DNA from: Antitrichia curtipendula
Taxonomy: Eukaryota > Streptophyta > Bryopsida > Hypnales > Leucodontaceae
Length of the DNA: 64,000 nt
Assembly (NCBI GenBank): GCA_951230915.1
Contig: OX579642.1
Span: 1,488,001 to 1,552,000, forward strand
Direction: 5' to 3'
A program made the translations under genes and the position numbers. Of the stretch, positions 1-12,051 are shown piece by piece; position 1 is the stretch's first letter, and each line of letters starts with the position of its first letter. Below the pieces are notes generated by a model. That model was not told the origin of the DNA, did not search any database, and worked only from the letters and a program-made list of their open reading frames with translations.

Positions 1-94
1 AGGCACTCCCAGGACTGTCAACAATTTTTAAGCTTCGAGTCTGTACTTCAGTCTGAGTGGGTTTCAGAGTTTAGCAACAAATTAATGGATCCAA
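1..94. other. Unassigned flank ending in LINE target site
   Basis: No gene is seen. Bases 84-94 (AATGGATCCAA) are the left copy of the 11-bp target duplication of the truncated LINE that follows. Confidence 0.5.
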
Positions 95-602
95 GTCCGC
101 AGGGGTCTGGCGGGTTTTAGAGCATGGCCACCATTACACACCCAACTTGGTACTCCCAAATTTTCCAAATTTTGAAGGGCCCTCAATTTCCTTGTCCGTC
201 ACCGTACATGGCCCATAAATAGTTGACTAACCACTCATCAAGAAGAAGAATGGATAAAACAACTAAAGTTAGAATGAGTAGTGATTTCTAGGGCCATTCC
301 TTGACACGCTGGGATCAAGTGTCAAGAGAATACTGTGAAGAGCCGTAGCACTTTTCATCCACATTTGAAGAGTGTCAAATCTAGAGTGTGTAACAATGGC
401 CATGCTCTTAGACGGCTAGCCATGAATGCCAGAATGGCCATAGTCCCCTTTTAAGCGTGGCCTTTGGTCTTTGGGCTCTATATTGTTATTCGGTCTATTG
501 TCTTAGTTCGCTTCCTTCACCAAGCCACTTGTGGCTTGGCAACTTGTACCTTATATTCTTTGCAATGTAATTCTGTTTCATTTGTGTCTAAAATAAAATA
601 AA
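95..602 (+). mobile_element. 5'-truncated LINE copy (3' end only)
   Basis: The segment is flanked by a perfect 11-bp direct repeat, AATGGATCCAA, at 84-94 and 603-613. It ends in an A-rich tail (AAAATAAAATAAAA). Its last 90 bases (CCACTTGTGGCT, then TTTGCAATGTAA, then TTTGTGTC) resemble the 3' end of the full LINE at 23507-30578, which ends with the same CCACTTGTGGCT and TTTGTGTC blocks before poly(A). A truncated 5' end, a tail and a target duplication are the marks of target-primed reverse transcription. No coding sequence remains. Confidence 0.75.
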
Positions 603-613
603 AATGGATCCAA

Positions 614-1914
614 TGTTGTTTTGCTTTGATGCTAAATATCGTAGTTGTAGGTTAGGATTAGCTAAAAATAATTATTCTACAAAAATTCATAAACATTGTC
701 AAATTTAGCAAGGATTAAGAAACCAAATTGTCAATAAGAAAAGAAATTGTCTACAGTGAGACAGATTGTCCAAAATAATGCCCAATTATCATCTACCATC
801 AAATAAAATTTTGATGACAAAGTGAAGGACTGAAGGGCTTACTTCAAGGACATTTGCTAAGAATGAAGGATAGAGAGATCACTTTTATAATGAAATCCAT
901 TATTTGTCACATGTGATTCCTCAAAAGGTGTGGGATAATTTGAAGATAAGAGCTTCATTGCTCATTGTAGAGAGGATGTTTGAACATATCAAAGAAAATG
1001 TTCCTTCTAACCCCTGTCCAAACCTTATCCATAACTTTTGATTGGAGGCTCAAAATCACAAACGGATTTTTAGAGCTAAAAGTGACCTTGATTTTATAAA
1101 ATAACTTAGTTCAAAGATTTTTTTGTATAAATAGTTAAACGAGATTTTAAAACCTGTTTTGAACACAATTTCTACTTTTGACTTGACTATAAGCGGTTAA
1201 GCTCCAACTGATTTTAATTTACATTTTCCACATGGGTTATATTACTTCCATTAGAGGAAATTTGGATCCTATGCAAGGCCATTAATTGCATGAAAATGTG
1301 CAATTACTAAGAAAAAAAAAATTTTAATTATCATTTTTTGGCCCATTTGATCACCTAATGGCTAATGTGCCATACATGGCTGGAGACTAAATTTATTTAT
1401 TTTCAAAAAACAAAACAATCCCCCCCTTCCTTTTTTTCCCCTAGATTTGCATATTGGCCAAAAGTCAAATGATCCTCCACATGGGTCGGATTTTTTCTAA
1501 TGCCTACCACACCATGTGTATATAAAGATCTTGTCTTTTCATCTCTAATTCACACAAGCCACACTACTTGTAATTAAGATTTACTAGCATTTAAATGTAT
1601 TATTTGTATTAATTATTTGAAATAAAATAAATTTTTTATGACATTGATTTTGTACCTTCACATCATTGTATTAGTACAAATCAATTTGGTTGTAATATTC
1701 ACTCATTCTACTATAATGTGCTAATTTTGTAAAACATAAAAATGAGTTCTCGATAAATTTGAAAAAAATACCTTAAATCTGTAATTGTGCAAATACATTT
1801 TTGGCAAGCATATAACATTTATGGAATCAAACTTATGAACAACACTTTAGATCCTTCTAGAGCATCTACACTTAAATTTCATAATCTTTTTTATGTTATA
1901 TTATTTTTTTACAT
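614..1914. other. AT-rich non-coding DNA
   Basis: No frame of note and no recognisable gene or repeat structure, apart from short homopolymers and a chance TATATAAAG near 1521. Confidence 0.5.
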
Positions 1915-2115
1915 GAAAATGGCATATTCCATTTTTCGTTTTCAAACTCCGTAGGCTAAATTGTAAAAGTGAAACCTAGGATAGGTATACATTTCAGATT
2001 GCATGGTTTAAACATAAAAGTGTCATCTAGAACATGTATAGATTTCAGACATCATGTTCTAAACTGTAAAAGTGCCAAAGTTGCAGAATGGCGCTATTTT
2101 AATGAAATTCTCCAT
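1915..2115. repeat. Degenerate copy of the short inverted-repeat family
   Basis: The right end (GCGCTATTTTAATGAAATT, about 2090-2108) matches the ends of the elements at 31340-31625 and 31644-31801. Internally there are about two tandem units of roughly 53 bp with the shared words TATAGATTTCAGAC and AACTGTAAAAGTG, also present in the 31340 copy. The left end is decayed. Confidence 0.45.
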
Positions 2116-2127
2116 ATGTTTTAAAAA

Positions 2128-2135
2128 TTTAGCAC
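2128..2135. repeat. Left target-site duplication of hAT element
   Basis: TTTAGCAC directly precedes CAGGGTTGTC. The right copy is TTTAGCGC at 17434-17441. Seven of eight bases agree and the difference is a transition. Eight bp is the standard duplication length of hAT transposons. Confidence 0.8.
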
Positions 2136-2145
2136 CAGGGTTGTC
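2136..2145 (+). repeat. hAT left terminal inverted repeat
   Basis: CAGGGTTGTC, the exact reverse complement of the last ten bases of the element (17424-17433). Beyond ten bases the two ends diverge apart from shared GTCC-rich composition. Confidence 0.82.
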
Positions 2146-2149
2146 TATC

Positions 2150-2480
2150 CGGATGTGACGTTGGCTTTTTACGTCCGGATGTCATGACGCGTCCGTCTTG
2201 ACGCGTCACAGCCCGTCGCCGATATTGACAGGACCATCCGCAGTGCGGATGAAGTCTGTCCATTCTGCGACGGCGTCGAGCTGTCTTCTGGACGGTCATT
2301 CCGTCGCCGAATGGACATCCGTCTCTTGGACGGAGAGCCCGTTTGTGGACAAAGAGGTTGTCTCCAGGACAGTAATCCGTCCCCTGGACGCGAATCCATC
2401 CTCTGGATGAGAAACCGTCCACTAGACGGGAATCCGTCTCGTCCCCTGGACCGGAATATCGTAGGACGGGACAGTCACCG
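2150..2480. repeat. GC-rich subterminal GTCC/GACGG array 1
   Basis: A GC-rich block in AT-rich surroundings with many short motifs in both orientations (CCGTCC, GGACGG, GACGCGTC, TGGACGG). It lies directly inside the left end and upstream of the transposase TATA-like box. Subterminal clusters of short motifs in hAT elements are commonly transposase-binding sites; that role is inferred here. Confidence 0.7.
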
Positions 2481-2589
2481 CTTGGACGGTTTCGTTGGCA
2501 AGGCTGCGGGTTCAGAATCCACCCCATCAATTATTACTCCGTCTAGCTGGGTTTTTAGGGTTTAGGATTTTAGGGAGGGCTTCAAGGTG

Positions 2590-2596
2590 TATATTA
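2590..2596 (+). promoter_or_regulatory. Candidate TATA box of hAT transposase gene
   Basis: TATATTA lies between array 1 and the first BED exon. A pyrimidine-rich tract and acceptor ending GGGGCAG at 2789 suggest an intron in the 5' leader, with the coding ATG at 2813. Confidence 0.35.
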
Positions 2597-2812
2597 AGGA
2601 CTTCTGCCTATTCAAGTTTACTTTCCCTTGCTAATTTTGCCTTTCTTGACTTGGTTGGAGTACAACCATTGCGGTAGAGCGAAGTCCAAGAAGAGTGTGT
2701 TGTGGTGGCACTTATTGTGAGAGCAACAAGTGTTGTTTCCACATCACATTTCAAACAGAATACTAATCTTTTTTTTGGTGTAGGGGCAGGTAGAGGAGGA
2801 CAAATAAGAGCA

Positions 2813-5800
2813 ATGGGTGGAGGAAGATCACAGTGGAAACCTTGGTACACACTACGGCTAGATGGAAAAGTTGTTTGCAAGTTTTGCGAAGCTTTGCTAA
2901 GCTATTGAAAGGATCAGTTGCTTTTCCATTTGGGATATAGATGAAATGACACCCTCCTTGGAGTGAGAGCGTGCACTAAAGTCAATGCAGCCGTGAAGGT
3001 AATATTTTTTAATCGTGGAGGACATATACCTACGGACACTTCGCATGGAACTGGACGCGACGTGGAAGTGACATCACCATCAACGATACTACCAAGTGTA
3101 GTACGTGGTGAGCAACAACATGATGCTTCAATTTTGGCAAACGATGGAGGAGAAAACACTGGGGGGGCAAAGCTCTCAAGTACGATCATCGGAGGCGCCC
3201 AACCCTAGTTTGACCCACAGTCGATCGATGAGGCAACTATCTCTACAAGAAGGAATGAACGCATCAAACAAGCAAGTACTAGACAAGAAGTGGGCTAAGT
3301 TTTTCTACGAAGCCAATATACCATTCAATGTAGTGAGGCATCCTGCTTTTCTAGATGCAGTGAAATCAACATCGGAATCGAGAGTTGGCTACAAACCTCC
3401 AGCGTACCATGCACTTCGTACAAAGCTCATAAAATCTACAAAAGACAAAGTGACAGTAATTGTAGCAAAGAAGACAAGGGCACCAATCCACAAGTATGGC
3501 GTTACAATATGCTCTGATGGATGGGACAATGTTATACATCGACCATTGATGAATGTCATGTTGGCATGTACAAGTGGAGAGGTATTTCTTGGATCGATAG
3601 ATACAACAAGCGAATGCAAAGATGCTACTTACATGGCTAATTGCTTGGGTGATTACATTGACGAGGTAGGGGCACAGAACGTGGTACAAGTTTGTACAGA
3701 CAATGCAGCAAATATGTTGGTCGCTGGCGCTCTATTATTTCGTAGATTTCCACACATATATTTTCAAGGGTGTTCAACACATGCACTTGACCTTCTACTT
3801 GAAGATTGGGGAAAACAAGATTGGATTACAAGTATAGTCAAGAAAGCCAAGTCAATTGTGAAATACATTCAAACGCATCACATGCCACTTGTAATCTTTC
3901 GACGACATTCTCCTAATCACGTTTTGAAAAATCCTATTCAAACACGCTTTGCAATTATGTTCCTCATGATCGAACGTTTGGTGGAGGTGAGGGAAGCGGT
4001 AGAATTGACAGTCCATGATCCATAGTGGAATGAGTACACGCGGAGATTGGCATCCAATCAAAAACAAAGAAAAGCTAATGATGTGCAACGATATGTGCAA
4101 ACGGATGAAATTTGGAGGAAATGTTTGAACTTTGTGTACATAGTGGAGCCCGTGTTGATTGCTCTTCGAGAGTTTGATGGCAAGCACCCGTGCTTGGACA
4201 AGACATGGCTTGTGATGAAAAAGGTGAAAAAGCATGTTTTATCTTTGAAGGATCCACCATTTTCATTAGAGCCACGGTATGCAATTTCCGCCATGGATGA
4301 TTTCTACAAGTGCTGGGACATGCTCAGGACAGATTTGCATTACGCTGGGATTCTATTGAATCCCTTTTTACTTGACAAAGTCTTGCTAATGGATGATGAT
4401 GAGGCAAGAGAAGCCATATTGAGAGTTTTGCGCAAATTGGCTGTTGGAGACCAAGCATTTGCTTCATCTTTGTCTGAGTACCAAGCATTTAGAGATCGGC
4501 GAGGCATTTTCGGTGGACTTCTTGATATAAACACCTTGAATTTGCAGCCTCACGAATGGTGGGACCTTCTTGGAGCCGGTGCTCGTACACTTGCACCGAT
4601 TGCCAAAAAGATCCTCGCGCAAGTGTGTTCTGCATCGTCCTGTGAACGCAATTGGAGCATGTATTTGTTTGTCCACAACAAATCACGCAATAGATTGACA
4701 TCAGAGCGTGTTGAGGAATTGGTTTACATTTATACCAATTCCAAGACTCTTAGAGAAAGGGCTGCAGCAAATCCGACAAGGTGGTACACTGAAAACATGA
4801 TGTCAGAGGATTCCATGACAGATGAATCTGATGGTCTAGACCGTGGTTCGGTTCTCTCTGATCCCAATGATGACGATTCAGATGATAGTTCCAATGATGA
4901 CGATGAGCCACCATTTGATAGATTTCGTGGGGCGGTAGGAGTGCATCCTTTAATTGATGCATCCGTATTTGACTTTGAAGAGGGGGATAACAACGACAAT
5001 GTATACGAGGGACATCAAGGAAGTCCACCACGAATGCCACGAACGTGGAATGCTGGGCCAAGTGGGGGCAATACAAATGAGGACGTTGTGGCACGAGACC
5101 ACTAAGTCCAGACCCTATGGATGTACAAGTTGATGCCACAATAGAAAGAGATGGTGTTAACGTTCAAAGAGGACGTGAAGAAGACGTAGTAGTACCACCG
5201 TCATTGCCCATGAGGACCACCCGCAGAGAAGGGCCCCCTTAAGGTGGAAAAGCACATATGCCCCCTCCAAATCGAGTCTCGGTTGCACAACGGCAAATGC
5301 CAATATTGGAAAATCTACAAATCCAAAGTTCATCAAGGCCGTCTAGTTCCGACGTTCGTCCACACGAACCAACTTCGTCGATAGGTACACAATTGGTTGG
5401 TATGGTGTCACAGTGTGCGATTAGAAATACGACTTCATTGTGGCCACCTATACATGCCAATAATCGAGGGAAGCGTCCATGACCACAAGGTACTACTAGT
5501 GAACGTGTGAGTAGTAGAACGCGTAGAAGGCTGAGGAGGGAAGAAGCGGCTTCCCAACCATTTTTAAGAGAAATTCAAACAGGAGGGCCCAATACAGATG
5601 GCATTATAGACACAACGAGCCAACGAGCCAACGACCTCTTCAGACGTTGTCTTCTATAGCTCGACCACAACAAAACCGCAATTCTAAGGCCTCCAGCGAA
5701 AGTGGTAGTGCACCATCCAATGATGATGATGAATCCATCGGTGGTACTATAGGTGAAGATGGTGAGGTTCCAGGAGATAGTGATTACAGGGGACCGATGC

Positions 5801-5901
5801 CTCGACAAGGTCCACTCGAAGAAATTGGTGGTAATGAACCAATAGTACAAGAAGCAAATGCAAATACTTCTGTGCACATTCTTAGGCATGGAAGACGTTG
5901 A
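2813..5901 (+). pseudogene. BED-finger hAT transposase, broken
   Basis: This is the element's transposase. A BED-type zinc finger (CKFC, then HL and C, about 2860-2980) is followed by a DUF659-like core (3280-4020) and the C-terminal hAT dimerisation region (4550-4745) with WWDLLGAGARTLAPIAKKIL and CERNWS. The frame from ATG 2813 has TGA at 2906 and 2942, both explicable by TGG-to-TGA changes. A frameshift falls at a run of seven G (3161-3167). The rest is one frame, 3105-5105, interrupted by TAG at 4023. After 5105 an acidic and serine-rich low-complexity tail continues in shifted frames, with more stops, to about 5901; this extension is longer than usual for hAT. The superfamily call is firm; loss of function is likely. 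Confidence 0.8.
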
Positions 5902-7226
5902 ATGTTTTTGAAAAGACAATAGGGTCTTCATGTTTTCAAATGCAATGGTTTTAGAGGCTCAGTACCTTGCATATTGAAATCAGCATTAATATGAAATATG
6001 ACTTTTGTTCCTTTCATTCTCATGGAACTATTTACCCCTAAAGTCCCAAAGTCATTACACAAAAAACAACGCAAAACTGTCTTTTTTCTTGCATTTGCCT
6101 CAACATACGGAAAAAATGTTTTTTACAACATCTAACCGTAAGAACTTATACTTCACATGATTTTTATCACGTGGTAAAAATTTCATGAAGTTTGACCGAA
6201 TAGATTGAAAGATATTAGCATTCAAACTTGGAAAAACTAGATTTCTGAATGCTAGCTTTGCAATTTCAGATTAATTTTCACTTCAATTTATGGAAAATTG
6301 GGCCTTCGGGGCACTATTGTTTTTGAAGTATTTTTTTTGAATATTCAAGAATCGAGGTCAAAATTTGAAAGAGTTATTGCAATTGAAAACTCCATGTGTT
6401 AAAATCCAAATAGCACAGTCTGGTGTTTTTTTCATATATGTTTTTTTTTTTTCAAATTTCATTAAAATTAAAATTATAAAACTATGTTTTTCATTCATTC
6501 ATTCATTTATGGTAAGAGTTTCAGATTATTCTGATACATATTATAATTGATAAAGTTTGATTTCCACGTTTAGCTTTATAAAATCACAATAAATTCATTT
6601 TTCCATTAAATTTTCTGAAAAAAAAAACATAAATAGAAAATGAATTCTTACGTTTGGGAAAAAATATTAAAATATTATGCTGATTTTCAATAAAAATATA
6701 AATTTGGTTTGATAATCAAATTTGACTTCAAGCTCTTCTTTGTGGTTGTTTACTAGTTTTGGGCATGAAAAATGAAATAACCAATTGAAAATTTTTCTGA
6801 CTAGAAATCTCTATTGATATTTGTACCTCTTGTAAAAAACTAAAAATTTAGAATCTCTTGAATTGTTTTTTCTATTTTTGCTTATTTATGGCATGAAGTG
6901 CAACAAAAATGATGACAATTACAATTTTCCACAAAACTAATTGAAATTTCTTGTAGTGATATACAATTCAAAGTTTTTAGTACTAAAGATATAAGATTTT
7001 TGTTTAAACTCAATTTAAATGATAAAGTTAGGGAAGACAAGAGTTTTTTACAACTCAATGTTTAGGTAAAATACGTTTATAACTTTATATAAACCAAAAC
7101 AAGTACAAAATGCATTGAAGCCACAAAGTGTGCTACATTGCTACGGATGTCCTCAAGCCCATACTATAATAACCGCATGTGCTAAGTAAACACTAATTTT
7201 TCAACTATATGGTAATACACTATTAT
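5902..7226. other. AT-rich spacer inside hAT element
   Basis: No gene is seen. It contains a copy of a dispersed repeat at about 6125-6235 (GACCGAATAGATTGAAAG, then TATTAGCATTCAAA). The word CCCTAAAGTCC at 6038 recurs about 9 kb downstream behind the RING-like gene. Confidence 0.5.
6125..6235 (+). repeat. Dispersed repeat copy A
   Basis: Shares an ordered series of words (CTAACCGTA, a run near TGTGRTAAAAATTT, GACCGWATRGATTGAAAG, ATTAGCATTCAAA) with 15290-15385 (+), and more loosely with 19855-19955 (-) and 37505-37610 (-). Identity and origin are unknown. Confidence 0.5.
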
Positions 7227-8885
7227 CTAATCTTCATTGCGCGCTTGCTCTTCTTGAAGGTCTTGCTCTTTGCGGGCCTCGAGGTAGCAATCCACGGGTG
7301 GTGTCCAAAACGTTGGAGCACCACTTAGACATTGCACAACATATGCCACCGAGCGTCGTTGTAGTGGCTCCACCTTGCACATTTCACCCAACTTGGTTTG
7401 AAGAGTACCAAATGCTGTATGGTCTGGAATCATCTCTACATTTCCACGATCTTTTTTCCATACCTTCATAGCCAATTTCCCTATGGAGTATCCGTCCGTG
7501 TGTATACTAACACACGGTGGCTTAACCCTGCGAGTGGGAGATGATGAAGTTCCTATCTCTCCAATCAAGTACATCAACTCAGGAGCCACCCACCAACGCT
7601 ACGCTCGGGTTGCCTGCAACTTCCTTGGACAATTGAATTGGTAAAGAGAAGGGGTTTCATCGTTGATGCGGCTACCCATTCCCCAATCACATAGACCAAT
7701 CCACACGGTTCTTCCATCATCATTCGGAAAGTGAAGCATAATGTTCTCCGGTGTGATGTCGTTGTGCAATACAGAGCACTGTTGCACTGCATCCACAATG
7801 CAAATCATCGCCCACGCAAGTTCAATGCGCTTGCGTCTATATGCCATGAGTCGTTTGGCTTCTTGCATTGATTGGGGAGTTGCATGGTAAGCCAATTCCC
7901 CAATTTCATCTGGATCTCGGTTCTTCTCATCAAGGGTAAACATGGCGCCGAGAGTACCGCCATTCCACCATTGCGAATAACACTCCATGGTCATGTCATT
8001 TATAGCAAAGAATTTGATGACCCCTGGATGCTCGCATGGACATACCAATGCCTCGATGGACAACTTCTCCCTTGACTTCTTCAATTCATCCATGCGCAAG
8101 GCTGACTTCCCAGCTAATTCCATATTCTTGGGAATATATTTTGAATTTTGAACACATACTTTGCGCACCCTCCCATGCCCCCCTTGTTTGCTATGGTCAG
8201 ATAAAGGAACCACCACCACTCCTCTTTCAAGGAAAACCACTCCTCCTACAGCTTGTTGACCAAAGGCCAAATTCTGACTTCGTTGAAACCACGGAGCGGA
8301 ACGGATGTTGTTTGAAGACAATCCACGCACTGCTTCATGCCACCAATACACCTTTTTGTGCAACAAATTCAATGCTTGTTGTCTGGGCACTACACTCTTC
8401 TGAAAGCCTTTTATTTTTTCCGCAACTTGGGCAAGGTTGAAGATACACGTTTGCACTTGCGACTCCAACCAATGATCGAAGCATTCTTTTGTGCGGTCTT
8501 CATGCCACTCATCCGCGCTCATTGTTGTCCAGAACATGTGGTGGAACTTTTATTTAATAACATCCACTCCCTGTAATCTGCGTGAGACGTATGTTGTGTT
8601 CAACTGCTAAATCAAACACTGCTCAAAAAAATCCAATGCCACTTCATGCAATTTTCGCGTTGCACCCTTGCTTGGCCACTTCTCTGGATTTGTAGCCTTG
8701 TACCTCCTTTGTTTTTTTTTCCCCTTCGAAGACTCTCCGCCCCCCACAGCAGCTATGGACCCTTCTGCAACTACGGCCTCTGAAATGGGCTCTGGTGATT
8801 CCGCATCCAGGTCCATAATCGATGCATCTCTAACACCTGTCCACCAATCATCAACCTTTCTCTTCGAGAAATCTCGACCAGCCAT
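7227..8885 (-). pseudogene. Protein-kinase-like cargo gene with nonsense codons
   Basis: One frame runs from ATG 8885 (MAGRDFSKRK) to 7227, about 552 codons, broken by TAG at 8607-8609, TAA at 8550-8552 and TAG at 7599-7601. The kinase fold is readable: a glycine loop GGHGRV (about residues 235-240), an invariant-lysine candidate AGK (about 260), a catalytic loop HNDITPEN (about 374-381) in place of HRD, a DWG metal-binding motif (about 400) in place of DFG, and WVAPEL right after the third stop. The third stop thus cuts the activation segment just before the APE motif. The first 120 residues are basic and unassigned. Fused frames on both sides of each stop argue for recent decay of a once-intact gene. 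Substrate and family are unknown. Confidence 0.7.
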
Positions 8886-9086
8886 CGTGACAGTAACAAG
8901 TAACAAATAATCAAAATGAAAAGAATTAGGAATTCGGCTTCTACAAAGTGAAAAACCGCTGCCCTTATTCCTCAAACCAGCCTCTACCCAGCACCCGCGC
9001 TCGCAAGCAAGGACTGCAACCAATCCAAGACAAGAGAGCATCGTCAGAGCAGGAGAGATTGTGGCGAAAGTACCCTAAAAACAGTC

Positions 9087-9093
9087 TTATATA
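9087..9093 (-). promoter_or_regulatory. TATA box for kinase-like gene
   Basis: On the minus strand the bases read TATATAA, preceded by GGG. The start codon at 8885 lies about 200 bp downstream. GC-rich array 2 lies upstream. Confidence 0.5.
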
Positions 9094-9108
9094 CCCATTT
9101 CACGTGGC

Positions 9109-9317
9109 CGGGGTGAACTGACCCCCTCGCTCGGCCCTCCGGGCCGACCTTGTTTTCCACACAATTTTTTTTGGGCAAATTATGAATTCATATTTGGGAT
9201 CAGAGACCCCTAATTAGTATAATTACATCAATAATAATCCCTGGATCGGCCCAAAATAGGGGGCTTTTTTTTACATGCACCCTTGGTAAGGCCAAGCGAG
9301 GGGGTCAATCCACCCCG
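9109..9317. repeat. Inverted repeat upstream of kinase-like gene
   Basis: The arms 9109-9136 and 9290-9317 are 28 bp each and match at 25 positions as inverted copies (core GACCCCCTCGCT). A 153-bp AT-rich loop lies between. It sits between GC-rich array 2 and the TATA box. It could be a small foldback insertion or a regulatory palindrome. Confidence 0.7.
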
Positions 9318-9324
9318 ATCTTTC

Positions 9325-9712
9325 ACGTCGACGGAGAGGCCGTCGAGAGGACAGACAGAGCCTCTAAGGCCGTCCAGGGCGTCCAGAGGACGGGAAGGCC
9401 GTCCAGGGGCCAAGCTGTCCAGCCCGCGGACTGGCTGTCAAGAGGACGAGTAGGCCATCCAAGGGGGGAGACCGTCCAGCCCGCGGACTGGCCGTCGAGA
9501 GGACGGGAAGGCCGTCCAAGGGAGGAGACCGTCCAACCTGCGGACTAGCCGTCGAGAGGACGGAAAGGCCGTCCAGCTCGCGGACTAGCTGTCCAAGAGG
9601 CCAAGCCGTCCAGCCCGCGGACTGGCTGTCGAGAGGACGGGAAGACTTTCGAGAGATGGGAAGGCCGTTGAGAGGGCGGGAAGGTCGTCGAGTGGGCCGT
9701 TCAAAACAGTGC
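9325..9712. repeat. Internal GC-rich tandem array 2
   Basis: Tandem units of roughly 57-60 bp built from CCGTCCAGCCCGCGGACT and GTCGAGAGGACGGGAAGG, at least four recognisable copies with point differences. The GTCGAGAGGACGG core also forms array 3 at 12052, so the two are related. It lies upstream of the leftward kinase-like gene. Confidence 0.85.
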
Positions 9713-12051
9713 TGGCCGAGTGTAATTCATTTCTAATCCTTGTTCGGAGAATTTTTCATTTATGTGGTTTGGCACTCTCGGACTTGTCAGGACAGGTGTC
9801 CTTCCTCTGAATCAGGCATTAGTCTACGGTGGCGGGTAGTTTAGGAGTGCTAACTTAATGTTCACATTTGTTTCAATTAGAGGACAAATAAATACCAGGG
9901 ATGACATTCAAATGCTCAAAACGAGGTTTACTGCTCATTTAGAATGGAATTCTATTTTGTTGCATGTAAATAATGGAAGAAACATAGAAAAAAATCATAG
10001 AAGGTCAAATTGAAAACTTCTTAATGTCGGTCCTAGAATGTTCTATTTGGATGTTCATGTTAACATTTGATTCATTCTAATTGCACCCATTTCATGAAAG
10101 TCGTTGGCATTGGGCAATGTTTTTATTACAAAAATTCCAGAATCTCGCAATCCCTTAAAATAATTTATACTCTATAGGGCTCAAATTTGAATTCAAATGA
10201 ATTTTATCAATTATACGTAGAACAATTTCACCTTTGGAATTATTGTATTTTGATTCCATCCTTCCCTACATGTAAGTGCACCTGACAATTTAGTATTTTG
10301 TTGAATTTTAAACCCTGCCTACACTAGTATACTCAACTCAAAGTCTCAAACGTACAAACATTCAATAATTTACTAAGCCCAGATCAAATATACAAAGACC
10401 AAGACAAAAACCACCCTCTAAATGCTTCAATTAAAGGTAGTAAGATTAATACTCGGAAATGGTTAATTATGAAATAAGTGAAAGACTTCCTAAACAACAT
10501 ATGTCATATGCATATCATTGATTCATGTAAAACATTGTTTTTTCTTTCCATTCATACATTACATAAAAAAATGTAGCCCTATACATCTATATTTAAGAAT
10601 ATTTTACCTTTTAAAGCTATTGTTATGCCGTTTTTTGGTGTCTTCAATATGTTTTATAAAACTTTGAATTTAAATCATTAATCTATTTTTTTCCAATTCA
10701 AACTTCAAAGACTACATCTTGATCAAGTTTTGCACTTGTAATGCCAACTAAAAAAATGAAGGACATGTTCCACAGTTTCCGGTCCAACCTAGGTTTTGAA
10801 TTAAACCCTATAAGCCTATATCCTAAACCCTAAATCCTCTTCACTGTTGCAATTTTAAGAGTATTTGATGTTCAAGTTTATGTAACTATAGCAAATAAGA
10901 GAGGATTGGTGTAAGTCTATAAGATAAAGGAAAAGAAGGGACAAATGGATTCTAATGTTCCATGTAGTCTTCCACAGAAAGGGAAACTCTAAAACAGTAA
11001 CATATGGCATTTGCCTTTTATTTTTTTTTCTCAAAATCAAAATGCAACATTGAGTACATGAACTTGACATTTTTGTGGTCTCTATATTTTTTTTATGGCT
11101 TCTAAATTATAATGCAACTAGCGGTGAATTACTATAGTTTTTCTTATGGATTGTTTATTAATTGCTTATGTAGTACCATATGTTTGCCACTAAACTGACT
11201 AAAGTCCCAAGGCCTCTTTTCCATCCTAAATCTGAAATAAATTGCCATTTCTATAGCAAAAATTAAAAAAAAAAAAAAATGAATGTGTTTAGGCCTTTAA
11301 GGTGCACATCTACTTGTAGTATGTAAGATCTCATACTAGAGTACTAGACTAGTGTTCAATTGACCGTAAGAAATTTCACAAACTTTGCCTATGTAAAATT
11401 GTAGATTGCAAGATATTTACAATAAACTTCAACCTCTGAATGCCCAACGGCATCATTTAGTGCCAATTTGATGGCAGTTCAATCAATTCAATGAGATGGA
11501 AAGAATTTGAAAGCGTTCATTTCATTTTGGGGGGACCTTCCATGTTGAGTTACAAAGTGTATCCAATTGATTTTGTAGTCTTTCCAATATTTGCCTCCAC
11601 GTAATTTAGAGTTTAGTAAAAATAAAAAATAAAAAATATGCTACTTTAGTGTATTTTGGGAAGTTGTTGCTCCTTACTCTAAATCTGAAATTTCTCCCCA
11701 AAATTGATATTTTCTGAGTTTGAGTCTAACTATCAAACAAAAGTTCATTTTCTCTAGTTCCTATTTTATGTAAAATCCCCCAACACAAACCTAAATTGAA
11801 ATTTCATTATTGCGATTTGAACTTCAAATGTGTTTTTAATGTCTACTACATTGAGTACATTCTAAATATATCATGAAATGGAAATTCAGTTTACACTATG
11901 ATGGATTCTAAATTTCTAATGTCATTGTCCTTGTGATATATACACATAGTGAAAATTTGAAAATTTGAAAATTAATTTTCTATTTGATGTGATTTTGTCG
12001 AAACTTTGAATAAAAATCAATTTTCAAAAAAATAAAAATAAAAATTCTGAA
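9713..12051. other. AT-rich spacer inside hAT element
   Basis: No gene is seen in 2.3 kb. The only structure is homopolymer runs and a weak match to the dispersed repeat near 11355-11420 (GACCGTAAGAAATTT, GATTGCAAGATATT). Confidence 0.5.

Noticed and set aside
2129..2565. Several overlapping frames in the GC-rich left array
   Set aside because: Arise from few stop codons in GTCC/GACGG repeats; arginine- and proline-rich translations on both strands.
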